This document shows, in pieces, positions 33,452 to 42,219 of a stretch of DNA of 64,000 nt. A model generated the notes under the pieces. That model saw only the letters and a list, made by a program, of their open reading frames with translations. It had not been told where the DNA came from and made no database searches. The stretch is from the NCBI RefSeq assembly GCF_024710845.1, contig NZ_JANJTZ010000004.1, positions 62,001 through 126,000 of the forward strand, given 5' to 3'. The DNA is from Mesorhizobium sp. Lineage in GTDB: Bacteria; Pseudomonadota; Alphaproteobacteria; Rhizobiales; Rhizobiaceae. Each line of letters begins with the position of its first letter. Position 1 is the stretch's first letter. Both the position numbers and the translations under genes were made by a program.

Positions 33452-34148
33452 GGCCGGCCCGCTCGACATGTTCTACGGCGACAGCCACATCATCCAGGGC
33501 GTGTCGATTGCCGTTCGAGAGGGCGAAGGCATCGCCATCCTCGGCCGCAACGGTGTCGGCAAGTCGACACTGCTCAAGGGCCTGATGGCCGGCGGACCGC
33601 AGGTGCGTGGGCCGATCCGCCACGAAGGCGCCGAGATCGGCCGGCTCTCGAACTTCGAGCGCGCCCGCCGCGGCTTCGGCTTCGTGCCCGAGGATCGCCG
33701 CATCTATCCCCATCTTACCGTGGCGGAGAACATCGCCATGAGCGGTCATGCCGTTCGCGCCGGCGCCTCGCCGCATACGCTGGACGAGATCTACGGCTTC
33801 TTCCCCATGCTGCGCGGTCTGTCGAACCGGCTCGGCTTCGAACTCAGCGGTGGCCAGCAGCAGGTACTTGCCATCGCGCGCGCGGTCTACGCGCGGCCGG
33901 CCTGCCTGCTTCTCGACGAGCCGACGGAAGGCATCGCGCCGGTCATCGTCGAGGAGATCGCCGAGCGGCTGATCGAGATGCGCCGCGCAAGCGGGCTGAC
34001 GCTCATCCTTGCCGAGCAGAACGTCTGGTTCGCGCGCGCCTGCACGACACGGCTCTATCTGCTCGACAGCGGTCGCGTCGTCTTCTCGGGCAGTTGGCCC
34101 GAGTTCGACGCGCAGCCTGAACTAAGCGCGCGCTACCTCGCGGTGTAA
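33444..34148 (+). CDS. Branched-chain amino acid-type ABC ATPase (LivF-like)
   Basis: 234 aa from the ATG at 33444 (MLEAGPLDMF), inside the end of the LivG-type gene. Walker A GRNGVGKST, LivF-typical FGFVPEDRRIYPHLTVAENI, signature ELSGGQQQVLAIARAV, Walker B LLLDEPTEGIAP, switch AEQNVWFA. It completes a five-component importer. Confidence 0.9.
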   Translation: MLEAGPLDMFYGDSHIIQGVSIAVREGEGIAILGRNGVGKSTLLKGLMAGGPQVRGPIRHEGAEIGRLSNFERARRGFGFVPEDRRIYPHLTVAENIAMSGHAVRAGASPHTLDEIYGFFPMLRGLSNRLGFELSGGQQQVLAIARAVYARPACLLLDEPTEGIAPVIVEEIAERLIEMRRASGLTLILAEQNVWFARACTTRLYLLDSGRVVFSGSWPEFDAQPELSARYLAV

Positions 34149-34173
34149 CGAACGGCAATTGGCAGGAGATCCC

Positions 34174-35004
34174 ATGAACCCGTCCTTCGACTTTTCCGGC
34201 CACGTGGTCATGGTGACCGGCGGGGCGTCCGGCATCGGCCTGGCGACGGCGGAGGCTCTTGCCGCGGCAGGAGCATGCGTCGGGGTCGCCGACCTCCAGT
34301 CGCACGCCGCCCGCGATGTCGTCGAGGCGATTTCCCGCTCGGGCGGCCAGGCGATCGCCCTGCCCCTCGACGTGCGCGACGCGGCAGCGACCGAAGCGGC
34401 CGTCGCCGAACTCGAGGCACGGTTCGGCCCCGTCGGCGGTCTCGTGACGGCCGCCGGCCTGTCGCGCCCGGCGCCGGCGGAAAGCATGGACGAGGCGAGT
34501 TGGGACCTCGTCGTCGATACCAATCTCAAGGGCATGTTCCTGTCGTGCCAGGCAGTCGGGCGGCGGATGCTGGCGCATGGCCGTGGCGCGATCGTGAACA
34601 TCAGTTCGGTCAACGCGCTGGGCGGCTTCGCCGGCCGCTCCAACTACTGTTCGGCGAAATTCGGCGTCACTGGCCTGACCGACGTGCTCGCCATCGAATG
34701 GGGCAGGCGCGGCATCCGCGTCAACGCCGTCGCGCCGAACGGCGTCGACACGCCGCTGGTGCGCAACGGCATTCCGCCCTCCTTCGTGACCGAGGTGCTA
34801 GAAAACCGCACGCCGCTGGGTCGCATGGCAAAGCCGGCGGAGGTCGCCTCCGTCGTTCTGTTCCTCCTGTCCGACGCCGCGTCCTATGTCACCGGCGCGA
34901 CGCTGCCGGTCGACGGCGGCTTGTGCGCCGGCTTCTACACCAACCGCCAGGGCGCCGATCTCGCCTCCGCGGCTCTGCTGAAGGCAGGCGTCTACCAGGA
35001 CTGA
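34174..35004 (+). CDS. Short-chain dehydrogenase/reductase
   Basis: 276 aa from the ATG at 34174 (MNPSFDFSGH) behind AGGAGATCCC. Cofactor loop VTGGASGIGLATA, GVADLQS (Asp, likely NAD), VTAAGLS in place of NNAG, active site NISSVNALGG with YCSAK, and GATLPVDGGLCAGFY near the end. It follows the Liv importer by 25 bases and so probably acts on the imported compound or its product. The substrate is unknown. Confidence 0.85.
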   Translation: MNPSFDFSGHVVMVTGGASGIGLATAEALAAAGACVGVADLQSHAARDVVEAISRSGGQAIALPLDVRDAAATEAAVAELEARFGPVGGLVTAAGLSRPAPAESMDEASWDLVVDTNLKGMFLSCQAVGRRMLAHGRGAIVNISSVNALGGFAGRSNYCSAKFGVTGLTDVLAIEWGRRGIRVNAVAPNGVDTPLVRNGIPPSFVTEVLENRTPLGRMAKPAEVASVVLFLLSDAASYVTGATLPVDGGLCAGFYTNRQGADLASAALLKAGVYQD

Positions 35005-35188
35005 GCGCCCCTCGCGCCTCGGTTGTCGGTATGGCCGGCGGGCCCGGAGGACGTAATCACGCCTCGCAAAAGCGCGCGGAACCGAGCTGCCGGGTGGCGT
35101 GCGACCGCATAGAGCCTCGTAAGTTCTCGCGCGTTCAGTCTCCCCAACAGGGTCGAACGCTTCGCCTTGGCTTGTGTATCTTGGGTTT

Positions 35189-36058
35189 TCAGCCTTCGCG
35201 CTTGTAGGTGCCGTGGCCGGGCTGGAAGGTCTTCTCGTCGAGGAATTGCGACAGGCCCTTGGCGCGGCCGCGCTCGGGGTCGACGAAGGTCGTCTGGTCG
35301 GCCTTGGCGGTCAGGTATTCCGCCGATTCCTCCCAGGTCATCTCGCGCACGTATTTGTAGGCCATCCGCGCCTGGCGCAGCACCGTCGGGTTCTTCGCCA
35401 GCAGCACCTTGCACAGTTCGACGGTGCGCGCGCGCAGCCTGTCGGCCGGCACCGACTCGTTGACGAGGCCTAGCTGCTCCGCCACCTTGCCGCCGAACTG
35501 CTCGCCGGTCATCACGTAGTAGAGCGCCTTGCGGTCGTTCATCAGCGTCGAGATCGCCTTTGAAACCACGCCGCCGGGGATGACGCCCCAGTTGATCTCC
35601 GACAGGCCGAACACGGCGTCGTCGGACGCGATCGCCAGGTCGCAGCAGATCAGCGGCGTGAAAGCGCCGCCGAAGCACCAGCCATTGACCATGGCGATGG
35701 TGGGCTTGGAATAGTGCATCAGCGTGCGCCACTGCCAGGCACGGGTCGAGCGGTAGGCGCGCATGCGCTCGATGTCGCTGACGCCGTCGGTGGCGCGGAA
35801 GAAGTCTTTCAGGTCCATGCCGGCGGAGAACGCCTCGCCCATCCCGGTCAGGACGATGACGCCGCAGCGGTCGTCGATCTCGAGCGCGTCGAGGACCTTG
35901 TTCATCTCCTCCGCCAGGCCGACGCTCATGGCGTTGCGCTTCTCGGGACGGTTGAGCTTCACCCAGGCGATACCCTCCTCGAACTCGACGAGCACGTCCT
36001 TGCCCCAGGGTTCGGGACGGGTCTTGGCGGTCTGGTCCTGGGTCATCGGAGTGCTCAC
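35189..36058 (-). CDS. Hydroxycinnamoyl-CoA hydratase/lyase paralogue 1 (feruloyl/p-coumaroyl-CoA hydratase-lyase family)
   Basis: 289 aa from a GTG at 36058 overlapping the aldehyde dehydrogenase stop as GTGA (an ATG lies four codons later). Crotonase of the HCHL type: LNRPEKRNAMS, FSAGMDLKDFF, MVNGWCFGGAF, the catalytic Glu in FGLSEINWG, and FLDEKTFQPGHGTYKR. HCHL hydrates hydroxycinnamoyl-CoA and cleaves it to an aromatic aldehyde plus acetyl-CoA. By alignment from memory with Pseudomonas HCHL, Tyr75 is Phe, Ser123 is Thr and Tyr239 is Thr here, so the residues that hold the 4-hydroxyl are altered and the substrate may differ from ferulate. Last gene of a four-gene unit. Confidence 0.85.
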   Translation of the reverse strand: MSTPMTQDQTAKTRPEPWGKDVLVEFEEGIAWVKLNRPEKRNAMSVGLAEEMNKVLDALEIDDRCGVIVLTGMGEAFSAGMDLKDFFRATDGVSDIERMRAYRSTRAWQWRTLMHYSKPTIAMVNGWCFGGAFTPLICCDLAIASDDAVFGLSEINWGVIPGGVVSKAISTLMNDRKALYYVMTGEQFGGKVAEQLGLVNESVPADRLRARTVELCKVLLAKNPTVLRQARMAYKYVREMTWEESAEYLTAKADQTTFVDPERGRAKGLSQFLDEKTFQPGHGTYKREG

Positions 36059-37500
36059 GTCTGGCTGACGAACTTGGTGGTGAGGTAGGCGTCCATGCCC
36101 TCGGTGCCGCCTTCGCTGCCGTAGCCGCTCTGCTTCACCCCGCCGAACGGCGTCTCGGGCATGTTGATGAAATTGTTGTTGAGGCCGACCATGCCGGCCT
36201 CCAGCGCGTCCGCAACCATCGTTGCCGTCTTCGACGAGGTGGTGAAGGCATAGGAGGCGAGGCCGAAGGGCAGGCGGTTGGCCTGCTCGATCACCTCGTC
36301 GAAGGTGGAGAAGGGTGAGGTGATCGCCATCGGCCCGAACGGTTCCTCGTTCATCGCCCGCGCCTCCATTGGCACGTTGGCGAGCACCGTCGGCTGGAAG
36401 AAGTAGCCGCGGTTGGCTCCCCGCTCGCCACCGGTGGCGAGCGTCGCGCCGTGCCCGACGGCATCCGCCACCAGCCGCTCCATCGCCGCGATGCGGCGCG
36501 GATTGGCGAGCGGTCCCATGCCGGTGGCGGGGTCGAGACCGTCGCCGACCGTGATGGCGTTTGCGGCACGTGCGAAGCCATCCACGAAACGGTCGTGCAG
36601 GCTCTCGTGCACGTAGAACCGTGTCGGCGAGACGCAGACCTGGCCGGCATTGCGGTATTTCGCGGCGACCATCGCGCGCACCGCGTGGTCGAGATCGGCA
36701 TCCTCGAACACCAGCACCGGCGCATGGCCGCCAAGCTCCATCGTCGCCCGCTTGACGCCGGCCTCGGCGGCGAGCTTCGCCAGATGCTGTCCGACGACGG
36801 TCGAGCCGGTGAAGGTGATCTTGCGGATCGCCGGATGCGCGATCAGCTGCTCCGAGACGTCGGACGGGACGCCGTAGACGACGTTGAGCACGCCCTTCGG
36901 CAGCCCGGCATCGTCGAGCGCCCGCGCCAGTTCGAGCACGGAGGCAGGCGTCTCCTCGGAGGGCTTGATGACCATCGTGCAGCCCACCGCCAGCGCCGCC
37001 GAGATTTTTCGCGCCGGGATGACGATCGGGATGTTCCACGGCGTGAAGGCTGCCACGGGGCCGACCGGCTCCTTCGTCACCAGCCAGCGCGCGCCCGGCA
37101 TGCGCGACGGCACGATGCGGCCATAGGTGCGCCGGCCCTCGTCGGCCGTCCAGTCGAAGATGTCGGCCGCGGCGAGGACCTCCTGCCGGGCCTCCAGCAT
37201 CGGCTTGCCCTGTTCCAGCACCACCCGCGTCGCGATGTGCTCGACGCGCTCGCGCAGCAGGTCCGCCGCCTTGCGGATGATTTTCGCGCGGTCGTAGGCC
37301 GGAAGAGCCTTCCATGGCTTGAACGTCCGTCCGGCGGCGAGCGCTGCCGCGTCGATGTCGTCGCGGCTGGCGTGCGGAAGCGAGGCGATGGCTTCGCCGG
37401 TCGCCGGGTTGATCACGTCCTCGCTGACGCGGTCGCCGGCGTCGAGCCAGCGTCCGTCGACGAACAGCTTAAGCGTTCCGTAGCGGGCGTCTGCGGTCAT
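36055..37500 (-). CDS. NAD(P)-dependent aldehyde dehydrogenase (vanillin/succinate-semialdehyde dehydrogenase-like)
   Basis: 481 aa from the ATG at 37500 (MTADARYGTL), with GGGGGAGGAACC upstream. Catalytic Asn156 (TPWNIP), Glu255 (ELGGHA) and Cys289 (GQVCVSP) are all in place; the cofactor site is FTGSTVVG. Between a CoA synthetase and an HCHL gene, the natural role is oxidation of the aromatic aldehyde released by HCHL to the benzoic acid. A paralogue with the same CVSPTRFYV active-site segment is at 57772. Confidence 0.9.
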   Translation of the reverse strand: MTADARYGTLKLFVDGRWLDAGDRVSEDVINPATGEAIASLPHASRDDIDAAALAAGRTFKPWKALPAYDRAKIIRKAADLLRERVEHIATRVVLEQGKPMLEARQEVLAAADIFDWTADEGRRTYGRIVPSRMPGARWLVTKEPVGPVAAFTPWNIPIVIPARKISAALAVGCTMVIKPSEETPASVLELARALDDAGLPKGVLNVVYGVPSDVSEQLIAHPAIRKITFTGSTVVGQHLAKLAAEAGVKRATMELGGHAPVLVFEDADLDHAVRAMVAAKYRNAGQVCVSPTRFYVHESLHDRFVDGFARAANAITVGDGLDPATGMGPLANPRRIAAMERLVADAVGHGATLATGGERGANRGYFFQPTVLANVPMEARAMNEEPFGPMAITSPFSTFDEVIEQANRLPFGLASYAFTTSSKTATMVADALEAGMVGLNNNFINMPETPFGGVKQSGYGSEGGTEGMDAYLTTKFVSQT

Positions 37501-37530
37501 GGTTCCTCCCCCGCGGCGCAATGTGCCGCG

Positions 37531-39666
37531 TCAGTCCTTCACGAACAGCGCGTCGAGCGCCACCGCGCCCTCGGCGCCGACCATCAGCGGATTGATGTCG
37601 ACCTCCGCGATCGACGGGTCCGACAGCATCAGCCGGCCGAGCGTGACGACGACGTCGGCGATCGCGCCGACGTCGCGCGCCGGCTGCCCCCGGAACGGCC
37701 CAAGCAGCTTTGCGGCCTTGAGCTTGCCGAGTTCGGCGATCACACGCTCGCGGGTCGTCGCCGCGGGCAGCAGCCGGGCATCCTTCAGCGCCTCGATCCA
37801 GACGCCGCCGAGGCCGACCAGCACGACCGGTCCCCATTGCGCATCACGTCGGGCGCCGACTACGATTTCGAGGCCGGGCTTCGCCATCTCCTCGACCAGC
37901 ACGCCGTCCAGCACGAGGCCCGGCTTCGCCGCGGCGACACTGGCGTGCAGCCGGTCCCAGGCGGCGCGCAGGGCTGCCTCGTCGGCGATGTTGACGATGA
38001 CGCCGCCGACGTCGCTCTTGTGTGCGAGCGCGGCCGCCTGCGCCTTGACGACGACCGGGTAGCCAAGACGCTCCGCGGCCGCGACCACATCCGCGACGCT
38101 CGTCGCCATCTCGCCGCGCGGCACGGCGATGCCGAGATCGGCCAACACGCGCTTGCCGGCATATTCTGGAATGACGCCCGTGCCAGGAACTGTGGTCGCG
38201 ACGGTCTCCACAGAGCCGGCGTCGTTGGCCGCAGCCAGCGCGTCGGCATAGGCCGACACCGCCGCCATCGCGCGCATCGCCCGCTCCGGCGAGCGGAAGA
38301 ACGGGATGCCGCTGGCGCGCACCTCGGCCATGAAGCGCTCGTCCAGCGGATAGTCGTCGCCGACGATATTCAGGATGACCGGCTTCGTTGCCGCCGCGTA
38401 GACCGGGATGATCGCGTCCGACTTGGCGACCTGCATCTTCGGCGACCCGCCGGCATAGGAGAGAAGCGCCATGCCGACATCGGGCTGTTTCAGGAGTACC
38501 GCGGCGGATGTGCCGTAGATGGCGGGATTGGCGAAACCCACCGTGCCGATGTCGAACGGGTTGTCGACATGGACGTAGGGCGGAACCAGCGTCTGCATCT
38601 CCGCCTCGATCTCGGGCGACAGGGCCGCGAGTTCGAGCCCGATGCGCTCGCAGAAATCGAAGCAGAGGCCGCGGATGGCGCCCGAATTGGTCACCACGCC
38701 AGCCTTGCCCGGCCTCGGCGTCGGGAAGCGCGACAGGATCGCGAGCACGTCGAACAGTTCGTCCGTCGTCTCGACCAGCGCGATGGCTTCGTTGCGCAGG
38801 ATCGTCTCCATCACCGCATGGTCGCCGGCAAGCGCGCCGGTGTGCGACTGGGCCGCGGCGCGCCCGCGGGCGCTTGATCCGGGATACAGCAGGACGATCG
38901 GAATCCCCCTGGCGCGCGCGCGGCGTGCCGCGTCGAGAAACAGGCCGGGATTGCGGATCTGCTCGACATAGATGCCGATGGCGGCGTTCTGCGGATCGCG
39001 GATCAGGACATCGATGAAATGCTCCGCCCCCAGCGTCGCCTCGTTGCCGGTGGCAATCACGTAGGACACGTCGATGCCCCGCGCGTGCATGGCGAAGCGG
39101 ATGTTGGCGGCCGTCGCGCCGCTCTGCGCCACCACGGCGACGCGGCGTCCTTCCGACGCGAGCGGGCGCACATCCACGGGCTCGAAGGTCAGCGGGATCC
39201 CGTCGGGATAATTGGTGTAGCCCATGCAGTTGGGGCCGAGCAGGGCGATGCCGCTGTCGGTGCACAGCCGCGCCAGTTCGTCCTGCTGCAGCCTGCCCTC
39301 GTCGCCCGCCTCGGCGAAGCCCGACGCGAACACGACCACGGCGCCCATGCCGCGCTCGGCGCAGGCGCCTACGGAGTCGAGGATCGCTGCTTGCGGCACA
39401 ATGAGCACGGCGACGTCGATGCCGTGCGGCAGGTCGCCGATCGCCTTGACGCAGGGCCGGCCCCGGATCTCGTCGCGCGAGCGGCTGACCAGATGGATTT
39501 CGCCCGAATAGCCGAAGGCTTCTAGATTGGCGAGGACGCCGCCGCCGATCGATGCCGGCTCCGGCTGGGCGCCGACGATCGCGATCGAGCGCGGCCTCAG
39601 CAGCCGGTCGATATCCGCCGTTGCCGAGGACGTTGCGGCCGGCTGCGCGGCTTCAGCCCCGGTCAT
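37531..39666 (-). CDS. ADP-forming (acetate-CoA ligase type) acyl-CoA synthetase, two fused subunits
   Basis: 711 aa. The N-terminal CoA-binding domain (LLRPRSIAIVGAQPEPASIGG) and succinyl-CoA-synthetase-like domains carry LLGPNCMGYTN, VVAQSGATAA and the phosphohistidine-type segment QSHTGALAGDHAV. The C-terminal ATP-grasp domain has LADLGIAVPRGEMATS, YPVVVKAQAAALAHKSDVGG and AEVDINPLMV. It makes acyl-CoA with ATP to ADP and phosphate. As I recall, feruloyl-CoA synthetase FerA of Sphingobium SYK-6 is of this kind, so with HCHL and an aldehyde dehydrogenase it is the likely activating step for a hydroxycinnamate. The start overlaps the end of the second HCHL gene by 14 bases. Confidence 0.87.
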   Translation of the reverse strand: MTGAEAAQPAATSSATADIDRLLRPRSIAIVGAQPEPASIGGGVLANLEAFGYSGEIHLVSRSRDEIRGRPCVKAIGDLPHGIDVAVLIVPQAAILDSVGACAERGMGAVVVFASGFAEAGDEGRLQQDELARLCTDSGIALLGPNCMGYTNYPDGIPLTFEPVDVRPLASEGRRVAVVAQSGATAANIRFAMHARGIDVSYVIATGNEATLGAEHFIDVLIRDPQNAAIGIYVEQIRNPGLFLDAARRARARGIPIVLLYPGSSARGRAAAQSHTGALAGDHAVMETILRNEAIALVETTDELFDVLAILSRFPTPRPGKAGVVTNSGAIRGLCFDFCERIGLELAALSPEIEAEMQTLVPPYVHVDNPFDIGTVGFANPAIYGTSAAVLLKQPDVGMALLSYAGGSPKMQVAKSDAIIPVYAAATKPVILNIVGDDYPLDERFMAEVRASGIPFFRSPERAMRAMAAVSAYADALAAANDAGSVETVATTVPGTGVIPEYAGKRVLADLGIAVPRGEMATSVADVVAAAERLGYPVVVKAQAAALAHKSDVGGVIVNIADEAALRAAWDRLHASVAAAKPGLVLDGVLVEEMAKPGLEIVVGARRDAQWGPVVLVGLGGVWIEALKDARLLPAATTRERVIAELGKLKAAKLLGPFRGQPARDVGAIADVVVTLGRLMLSDPSIAEVDINPLMVGAEGAVALDALFVKD

Positions 39667-40516
39667 AGGTCTCCAGACCCGGCTTGAAGGACTTGTCGTC
39701 CAGAAACTGCTTCATGCCCGTGTTGCGGCCGTTCTCGGGGTCGCGGAACTCGGTCTGGTCCGACTTTGCCATCAGGTAGTCGCCGGCCTGATCCCAGGTC
39801 AGATCCTTGACGAAGCGCGCCGCCGTCTTGGCCTGGCGCAGCACATAGGGGTTCTTGCCCATCAGCGTCCTAGCCAGTTCGCGGGTCTTGTCTTTGAGCT
39901 CGGCCGCCGGGACCGCTTTGTTGACGAGCTTCATGTCGGCCGCCTCGCGGCCGGTGAAGGTCTCGCCCGTCATGATGTAGTACATCGCGTCGCGGAAGCT
40001 CATCACCTCGACGACCGCCTTTGTGACGATACCGGCCGGGATGATGCCCCAGTTGATCTCCGACAGGCCGAACACCGCGTCCTCGGAGGCGATGGCCAGA
40101 TCGGAGCCGATCAGGAACTGGAACGCCCCGCCGAAGCACCAGCCGTTGACCATCGAAATCGTCGGCTTCGGATATTGCATCATCCGGCGCCACTGCCAGG
40201 CGGCATTGGCGCGGAACAGGCGCTCACGTTCGATCGGCGGCACCTTGTCGGTGGCGCGGAAATACTCCTTCAGGTCCATGCCGGACGAGAAGGAGTCGCC
40301 CGCGCCGGTCACCACCATCACCTTGCAGCGGTCGTCCGCTTCCAGCGCGTCCATGATCGCGTTCATCTCCCACACGATGCCGGGATTGATTGCGTTGCGC
40401 CGGGCCGGACGGTTGAGCGTGACCCAGGCGATACCATCCTCGAATTCGACGGTGACGTTCTCTCCCCATGCCCCGGACTGCTTTGGTGCACCGGACGCGG
40501 TTTCGGCGGTCTGCAT
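39653..40516 (-). CDS. Hydroxycinnamoyl-CoA hydratase/lyase paralogue 2
   Basis: 287 aa from the ATG at 40516, with GGAG 8 bases before. Same HCHL architecture as the gene at 35189: FSSGMDLKEYF (Met80, and the Tyr equivalent to HCHL Tyr75 at 85), MVNGWCFGGAF, the catalytic Glu153 in FGLSEINWG, and FLDDKSFKPGLETYDRG. The Ser123 position is Gln and the Tyr239 position Met (alignment from memory), so the pocket differs both from classical HCHL and from its paralogue. First gene of the operon, directly downstream of TATCAGG-type palindromes at 40547-40578. Confidence 0.85.
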   Translation of the reverse strand: MQTAETASGAPKQSGAWGENVTVEFEDGIAWVTLNRPARRNAINPGIVWEMNAIMDALEADDRCKVMVVTGAGDSFSSGMDLKEYFRATDKVPPIERERLFRANAAWQWRRMMQYPKPTISMVNGWCFGGAFQFLIGSDLAIASEDAVFGLSEINWGIIPAGIVTKAVVEVMSFRDAMYYIMTGETFTGREAADMKLVNKAVPAAELKDKTRELARTLMGKNPYVLRQAKTAARFVKDLTWDQAGDYLMAKSDQTEFRDPENGRNTGMKQFLDDKSFKPGLETYDRG

Positions 40517-40546
40517 GGGAAGAACTCCGTGAATTTCGATGTTGGA

Positions 40547-40578
40547 TATCAGGTAGCCATATATCCGTCAACCTGACA
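40547..40578 (-). promoter_or_regulatory. Tandem TATCAGG-N3-CCTGATA-type operator of the HCHL operon
   Basis: TATCAGG-TAG-CCATATA (40547-40563) overlaps, by two bases, a second element that on the minus strand reads TGTCAGG-TTG-ACGGATA (40578-40562). A minus-strand TTGACG at 40571-40566 could be a -35, putting both elements over the promoter and 31-62 bases before the HCHL2 start, as expected for a repressor site. One of six such sites in this window. Confidence 0.55.
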
Positions 40579-40585
40579 TGCCTGC

Positions 40586-41311
40586 TCAGCCGCGTCCGAG
40601 AAAGGGCATTCCCACCGGCAGTATCGTCGTCTCGAACAGGTTCACGTCGTCCGGCAACGTCGCCATGATCAGCGCCACCCGGGCGACGTCGGCCGGGTTC
40701 ATCGAATTGGGCCGCGGCCGGTCGGTGATGCCGGGCACCAGCATGCTCTGGGTGGAACCCGGATGCAGCATCGACACCGCGATGCCGTGCTCGCGCCCAT
40801 CGAGAGCGAGCGAACGGGTCAGACCCTCGAGGGCGAACTTGCTCGCGGTGTAGGCGCCCGTATGCTGGCGCGGCACCTTCGCCGAGATGCTGCCGATATT
40901 GATGATCCGTCCCGTGCGCCTTGGGATCATAGTGCGCAGGGCGGCACGGCTGCAGAGGAAGACCGACGTGATGTTGATCCGCAAGACCTCCTCCCAGCGC
41001 GCCAGCGTCATGTCGACCGTCGGCGTGTGGTCGGCGATGCCGGCATTGTTCACCAGGATGTCCGGGTCGCCAAAGGCCTCGCGGCAGCGGGCAAAAAGCG
41101 CCTCGACCTGCCCCTCTTCGGTCACGTCGCAGGCAACCGCGAGCGCCGCGCCGCCGGCTTGCGCGATCGCGCCGGCAAGCTCGTCGAGCTTCGCCGCCGT
41201 GCGCGCGGCCACCACGGTCTTCGCGCCAGCCGCCGCATAGGCTTTGGCAATCTCCCAGCCGATGCCCGAACTCGCGCCGGTGACGATCGCAACCTTGCCT
41301 GTGAGATCCAT
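40586..41311 (-). CDS. Short-chain dehydrogenase/reductase
   Basis: 241 aa. Cofactor loop VTGASSGIGWEIA, VAARTAAKL after beta-2 (basic, so NADP is plausible), NNAGIADHTP, NIGSISAKV with YTASK as the active site, and LHPGSTQSMLV. It lies 18 bases downstream of the LuxR-type gene in the same direction, so the two are probably cotranscribed. A role with the hydroxycinnamate genes is possible but not shown. Confidence 0.83.
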   Translation of the reverse strand: MDLTGKVAIVTGASSGIGWEIAKAYAAAGAKTVVAARTAAKLDELAGAIAQAGGAALAVACDVTEEGQVEALFARCREAFGDPDILVNNAGIADHTPTVDMTLARWEEVLRINITSVFLCSRAALRTMIPRRTGRIINIGSISAKVPRQHTGAYTASKFALEGLTRSLALDGREHGIAVSMLHPGSTQSMLVPGITDRPRPNSMNPADVARVALIMATLPDDVNLFETTILPVGMPFLGRG

Positions 41312-41329
41312 TGTGCTGTCCTTGTCCTG

Positions 41330-42109
41330 TCAGTGCCGTTGGTCGAGCGCGTGAAGGAAATCGGCCAGCCCGCGCCTGTCGCTCACACAGAGCTTACGGT
41401 AAGCGCGGCGTCGATAGGTGATGACGCTGCTGAGCGCGATACCGGTGGCGACGGAGATCTCCCGCTGCGTCCTGCCGAGGAACAGCGCAGCCGCGACCGC
41501 CGCCTCCCGCTCGCTCAGCGCATGGCCGCTGTCGAGCAGGCGGCGCGCGAGCTCGGGCAAGGGCGCGGGCTGTCCGTCCACACTCCGGTGCGCAATCTCT
41601 AGGTGCTTCGTCAGTAGCGCCATGACGAGGGAGGCGGCGCCTTCGAGCGCTTCCACTTCGGCCGGGCTGGAGTGGCCGCTGGCGCGGGTGCGATAAGCGC
41701 TGGCGAAGATCGGGCGTTCGCCGCCAGCATATAGCGTCAACCGCTCGACGACGTCGCCGCGCTCGTAGCATGTCTTGCGGTAGTCCGGGTCGGTAATGCC
41801 GTTCCAGGCTTGTCGGACGAGTTGAACGGAGCCCGCCGTCTGCACCAGCGCGCGCCGTGTGGCACGGTCCCGCTGCCAGTAGTCGCGGGCATAGGCGAGC
41901 GAGGCGCTTTCCGCGAAGTCGGGAATGTCGGGATGCCGCCCCGCCGAGAACAGGTAGCGCGGCGCGCCGTCCCCGACGAGTTCGAAGGCCGAACAGAGGT
42001 CCGTGCCGGCCAGCGTGCGCAGCACGGCCAGGAACCGATCGCCGAACTCCTCCGTCCCGAGGCCGGCGACCGCCGTGACCAGCGCGTCGTTGAAGCTCCG
42101 CGCGCTCAT
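41330..42109 (-). CDS. LuxR-type transcriptional regulator
   Basis: 259 aa. The C-terminal LuxR HTH is clear: LSEREAAVAAALFLGRTQREISVATGIALSSV, then RAYRKLCVSDRRGLADF. The N-terminal 180 residues have no receiver (Asp-containing) or autoinducer motif that I can recognise and look like a small-molecule sensing domain. It is divergent from the VOC gene across a 110-base gap that contains a perfect TGTCCCCC-N5-GGGGGACA palindrome, likely its own site. Probably an activator of the VOC gene or of the SDR that follows it. Confidence 0.8.
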   Translation of the reverse strand: MSARSFNDALVTAVAGLGTEEFGDRFLAVLRTLAGTDLCSAFELVGDGAPRYLFSAGRHPDIPDFAESASLAYARDYWQRDRATRRALVQTAGSVQLVRQAWNGITDPDYRKTCYERGDVVERLTLYAGGERPIFASAYRTRASGHSSPAEVEALEGAASLVMALLTKHLEIAHRSVDGQPAPLPELARRLLDSGHALSEREAAVAAALFLGRTQREISVATGIALSSVITYRRRAYRKLCVSDRRGLADFLHALDQRH

Positions 42110-42130
42110 GGCGCCATCCTCCTTTCTGCC

Positions 42131-42151
42131 TGTCCCCCTACCGGGGGGACA
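42131..42151 (+). promoter_or_regulatory. Perfect 8-5-8 palindrome between LuxR-type and VOC genes
   Basis: TGTCCCCC (42131-42138) and GGGGGACA (42144-42151) are perfect inverted repeats around TACCG. A TTGACA lies 12 bases further on (42163-42168) toward the VOC gene, without a clear -10. The layout, palindrome then -35, suits an activator such as the adjacent LuxR-type protein. Confidence 0.55.
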
Positions 42152-42219
42152 TACGGTGATGCTTGACAGGCTAGCTTCGGGAACCGTCGCGCAGACGACG
42201 AACCACTGGAGGACCTGCC

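Noticed and set aside
36451-38877. Very long plus-strand open frame (808 codons) opposite the aldehyde dehydrogenase and CoA synthetase genes
   Set aside because: It crosses two well-supported minus-strand genes and encodes low-complexity Arg/Asp/His-rich sequence typical of high-GC antisense frames.
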